Shown in pieces: positions 60,978 through 64,000 of a stretch of 64,000 bases of DNA. Every line of letters starts with the position of its first letter. Position 1 is the stretch's first letter. The DNA is from Mantamonas sphyraenae (lineage: Eukaryota; CRuMs; Mantamonadidae), in contig JAPMXV010000045.1 in assembly GCA_026936335.1 (NCBI GenBank), forward strand, positions 248,001 to 312,000. The letters are read 5' to 3'. The position numbers and the translations under genes were made by a program. Below the pieces are notes generated by a model. That model was given only the letters and a program-made list of their open reading frames with translations. It did not search any database and was not told the origin of the DNA.

Positions 60978-62244
60978 TTGGATTCCTGTGGCTCAGGGAA
61001 GACCCCCCTACGTTCATTTCTTGTTGATTGGAGTGTGGGATTGGAGTTGGGCACGGATGAAAGAGATTCCGCGGGTTGACTCGTTTGCCGTTGCTTCTGC
61101 CCGCGTGGCCTGTCATCATGTCTGTGTGCGACTTTGTGAGCACACTGGAAGCCACACATGCAAGCGGTGTAGTGCACCTGGTCGGTGCTACACCTTCCAT
61201 GCGGCTCCTTTCCAATGCACAGGGACTCGCAGGTGTGTCCTGCGCGCCCCGACTGCTGCCCCTGCTGCACACGCATGCCATCAGAACTTCTTAGAGATTG
61301 TTGTTTGTGTGGATCACCATATCATCCGTCTGATTGCTTTGCTCATCCTTGGCATGCATGTGCAGCTGCCCCACAACCAAACTCTGTGGTCGTCTTCCTC
61401 CCATCCTTTTCCATCCTTCCCGCCTCCCGTGCTCACCTGCATTGCGCCCCTGCAGACAATGGCTTGTCTCTGAGCCTTGGCCACGTGTCCATCCTTGTGC
61501 ATGTCCACTGTACACACGCTCTGCGTGTCCTGGCCGACGCCATGCCCGCGTGCTTTGCATGCACCTCTGCGTGTGTTCCGCCTTTTGGCGTCAGCGCTTC
61601 CTTCTCCACGTCCACATGCGCAGACCCTCTCTCTGCCTCGCTACAGACAGCACAGTCCACAGCATGCGACCTCAGAGATCTTGGTAGGTAAATATGTTTT
61701 GTAATCAGGGGCTTGCGCCGCAGTAATTAGTAGCAAATATCGTCTTCATCATCAGCCGCATGCTGTCCCTGTGTCTGCTTCTCTTGTGTGCACAACCTAC
61801 CCAAGGGCGCAGGACGTGTGTGTGTGCTGTGTGCTGTGTGCTGTGTTCGAACAAAACGGGGTTGTGTTCACATGAGGATGTTCTGGGCGAAGCGGCGCAA
61901 ACAATCCGCCACCCAAGACCACTCACCATTGAAACCAGTGAACATAGAAGAGAGAATGAATGGGTTGAAGCGTCCGTGTTGTTTGTTGTGTCTCCCGTCT
62001 CCCGTGTGACTGCACACCCCATCACAGACACTGATAGTGTGGCTGCGTGGTTCAGTGCTTCGCCTCCCTCAGCGTCTTGTGTGTCGCCAGTGCCCCACTT
62101 GCTCCAGCTGTCCATAGCCGCCATCATTTCACGTCTGGGTTCACATCGGTGTGCAGCCGAGCCGTCGACGCAAGATCACATCCACATGCGTGGGATCATT
62201 GCGGTGCGGCGTTCTCCTCTCCTCTTCTTCCGCTCTCTCCGTTC
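60978..62244. other. Long spacer without a supported gene
   Basis: This 1,267-bp spacer lies between the CHCHD2-like gene and Hsp20. A 58-codon ATG frame at 61118-61294 has mildly protein-like composition but no recognised motif, no clear splice partner and no support beyond being open. The stretch 61680-61760 is distinctly richer in A and T. No tRNA, snRNA or rRNA pattern was recognised. Confidence 0.6.
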
Positions 62245-62763
62245 TTATTCATCCACAGACACTTCCGTGCTGTCCTTGCCACTGCGGCGCTTGACGGCAA
62301 TGCGCTTTGGCGTGACCTCCTCCTGCACTGGCTTGGTGATCACCAGCTCCAGCACGCCATCTTCCAGGTGAGCCGACACGTCGTCCTCCGTCGTGCCCTT
62401 CGGCACACGCAGACGACGCTCAAACTTGCCGTACGATCGTTCGATGCGACGGTAAGTCACCTGACCCTCGTCGTCCTCCTTCTCTTCCTTGTGCTTGTAC
62501 TGGCGCTCTGCGCTCAGGCTGAGCACGCCGTTGTGCAGGGAGATGTGCACGTCGTCCTCATGCACACCGGGCATGTCTGCATGCACCACGATGTCCTTGT
62601 CCGTCTCGTGGACATCCAGCTTGGGGCCGTAGCCCGTCAGGCCAGACAGGGCACGGCTGGATCCGTCGCCACTGTTGTTCTGGCTGCTGCGACGGCTCGT
62701 CAGCTCGTCGTTGAAAAAGTCGTCCATGTCAAATGCAAAAGGTCGAAACAGGGAAAGGCTCAT
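62245..62763 (-). CDS. HSP20: Small heat-shock protein (Hsp20/alpha-crystallin)
   Basis: This 172-residue ATP-independent chaperone starts MSLSLFRPFAFDMDDFF, the kind of short hydrophobic N-terminus seen in class I small Hsps. The alpha-crystallin domain spans about 48-140: PKLDVHETDKDIVVHADMPG, ISLHNGVLSLSAERQ, GKFERRLRVPKGT and the A-x-x-x-DGVLEL motif (AHLEDGVLELVI). A C-terminal extension has the IAV-type I-x-I/V motif (KRIAVKRR) used for oligomerisation. A three-unit heat-shock element lies about 125 bp upstream, which supports heat induction. Confidence 0.95.
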   Translation of the reverse strand: MSLSLFRPFAFDMDDFFNDELTSRRSSQNNSGDGSSRALSGLTGYGPKLDVHETDKDIVVHADMPGVHEDDVHISLHNGVLSLSAERQYKHKEEKEDDEGQVTYRRIERSYGKFERRLRVPKGTTEDDVSAHLEDGVLELVITKPVQEEVTPKRIAVKRRSGKDSTEVSVDE

Positions 62764-62886
62764 GTTGATTCGCTTGTTCGCTTGTGTGTGTGGTTGTTCG
62801 CTTAAGCTCTGTGCTTTGTCTTGGTTGAGTTGGTGCTAGGGGCGCAGGTTGTTTTTGTAGGTTGTTCGGTGGTCGGCAGGCGGAAA

Positions 62887-62899
62887 TTCGAGAAGGTTC
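62887..62899. promoter_or_regulatory. Heat-shock element upstream of Hsp20
   Basis: TTCGAGAAGGTTC is a perfect three-unit TTCnnGAAnnTTC site, the binding site of the heat-shock factor trimer. It lies 124 bp upstream of the Hsp20 start codon. Confidence 0.85.
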
Positions 62900-63609
62900 T
62901 GCTGGGTTGTGGAAGGGTGGAGACGGAAGGTGGAAGATGCGGGTGGGGGGAAAGTGGTACGAGGCTGGTGCGAGGTGGTGTGGCTGGAACTGTGGCAGGC
63001 AGAGGAGGTGGTGGGTCGGAAAGTGTCGGGGAGTTTTTGCGCAGAACGAGTTGCTCAGCAACGACGTTATCGGTCGCTGTGGATGGGAACGGGGACGTGA
63101 ATGGACACGGAGATGGTGGCAGAGGGAGGAATGGATCACACTGCAAATGCAACGAAGCGTGGGATGTTGTGTAGTGAGCGCACTATGTCGTGGGGAGTGG
63201 GGACGCGTTGTGACAAGGAAACGAAAGGGAACAAAGCCTAGTGTGTGCCACAGGAACCAGAATGGATGCATGTGTGCATCGAAAGGGGTTACACTGCAGC
63301 CCAAGGAGGTGGTTCATGTGTGCTGAAGAACGTTCTTGTGCGCTGTGGAAAGGTGAGTACACGGTGGTTGTCTTTCCACACCTCCCCACAGCTTCCATGT
63401 GTCCATCCACGCTTCCAGCACTGTCCCAATGCCAACAATACCACGTGCAAAGCACCATGTACGCTCAGTGAGTCCACTGCTCGTCTTGTCGGCCCCGCCC
63501 CAAACATTTGGGTCCTCGTCACTTCCACAAAACGGAAGCGCCTGCGTCGCCCCCGCCCAACCAAGTGTACAGGGAATCTAGCAACGGCGTGATGCTCTCT
63601 CTGTGCCAG

Positions 63610-63745
63610 ATTTTTACTTCGTACATTGCCAAGAGGAAACATTCAGCGATATCAACCACCATGTCATGAACAAACATTTTTACTTCGAGTTGCAGGACGC
63701 GCTGCGCTTGCGCTAAGCACATGTCGGATCCCATTTTTACTTCGA
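63610..63745. repeat. Three dispersed copies of ATTTTTACTTCG
   Basis: Exact 12-base copies start at 63610, 63676 and about 63733 (spacings about 66 and 57), in a locally AT-richer stretch. No gene contains them with confidence. Confidence 0.85.
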
Positions 63746-64000
63746 AAACTATTGTCAACGACCGTTCACAACGGATCCGGCTTGATGCTGCAGGAGCAGC
63801 GCCCATCAACACCTTTCAAACCAGAAAACGAGGCGCCATGGCACACAAAAACGCCGCTACCGCCTAACCACGTTCTCCTTCATAGTCGAGACCACCCCCT
63901 TGGATGCATCAGCACAGGGCGGCCGCGTGCGCAGAGGCCTGGGCTGCACATGGGACGCTTGCGGATGGTGTGCTGAAGGCGAGAGCAGGGAGGACCAGAC

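Larger units (their letters stand above)
62764..64000. other. Hsp20 upstream region and window end, no supported gene
   Basis: The 1,237 bp hold the Hsp20 promoter with a heat-shock element at 62887-62899, a weaker inverted GAA/TTC pair at 63328-63335, and three copies of ATTTTTACTTCG near 63610-63745. No gene can be supported; an open minus-strand frame (63519-63812) is mentioned under findings. Confidence 0.6.

Noticed and set aside
61118-61294. Small open frame in the 60978-62244 spacer
   Set aside because: It has a faint resemblance to a CinA-like N-terminus, but lacks the glycine motif, and no splice partner could be found.
1-64000. tRNA, rRNA, spliceosomal RNA genes or CRISPR arrays
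   Set aside because: I recognised none by eye on either strand; a covariance-model search would be needed to exclude small RNAs in introns.

Overview
This window is a very compact stretch of nuclear DNA from a unicellular eukaryote. About 39 protein genes sit on both strands, most separated by less than 200 bases. Roughly half carry one to three short introns (about 75-270 bp, a few of 400-715 bp) with GTACGT, GTGAGT or GTAAGT donors. The products are eukaryotic: ubiquitin E1, APC11, fibrillarin, eIF4E, ORC6, HOP2, XRCC3, Ras, a DYRK kinase and CNOT10. A CFAP97-type protein suggests a flagellated cell. Ras, kexin, RasGAP, DYRK and tetrahydrobiopterin genes would fit an opisthokont relative or another flagellate of that broad neighbourhood, but the lineage is an inference and I cannot name the species. 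I saw no rRNA, tRNA, transposon or CRISPR array.

Layout. 1-8.2 kb: 5' part of a BAR-domain protein, RPA12, a Munc13/PATROL1-like protein, APC11, an orphan polytopic membrane protein and a CaaX-tailed orphan. 8.4-18.1 kb: PTPS, a class II aldolase-like protein, UBA1, a degenerate second E1-like gene, and sepiapterin reductase; PTPS and sepiapterin reductase are two enzymes of tetrahydrobiopterin synthesis. 18.1-29.1 kb: ankyrin protein, WD40 protein, mitochondrial L4, an acylated fascin-like protein, a Kelch-type protein, fibrillarin and dipeptidyl peptidase III. 29.1-42.9 kb: a 2.8-kb inverted duplication (PPT2-like plus Ras) flanking a core with a PH protein, CFAP97-like, DYRK, eIF4E and a WD40/UBR7-type protein. 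42.8-64 kb: HOP2, SRR1-like, a tandem RasGAP, F-box/LRR, phosphomevalonate kinase, CNOT10, XRCC3, a kexin-like protease ending in SH3, ORC6, a CHCHD2-like protein and an Hsp20 with a heat-shock element.

Most notable. (1) UBA1 and its neighbour share a 1,158-bp block differing at five synonymous sites that I could find, while the rest of the neighbour is highly diverged and lacks the E1 catalytic cysteine and the nucleotide-binding motif: a recent gene-conversion tract inside a probable pseudo-E1. (2) In the inverted duplication, neither copy has both flanking genes intact: the left copy carries the last codons of HOP2, the right copy the last codons of the PH gene. This is most simply explained by a duplication followed by inversion of the 8.2-kb core by recombination between the two arms. 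(3) The two PPT2-like copies are nearly identical except for a short, heavily diverged patch around the presumed catalytic histidine, and one Ras copy has a one-base frameshift.

Several genes (Ras copy 1, CNOT10, phosphomevalonate kinase, the DPP3 start) have frame breaks, often in simple repeats; sequencing error cannot be excluded for any of them.
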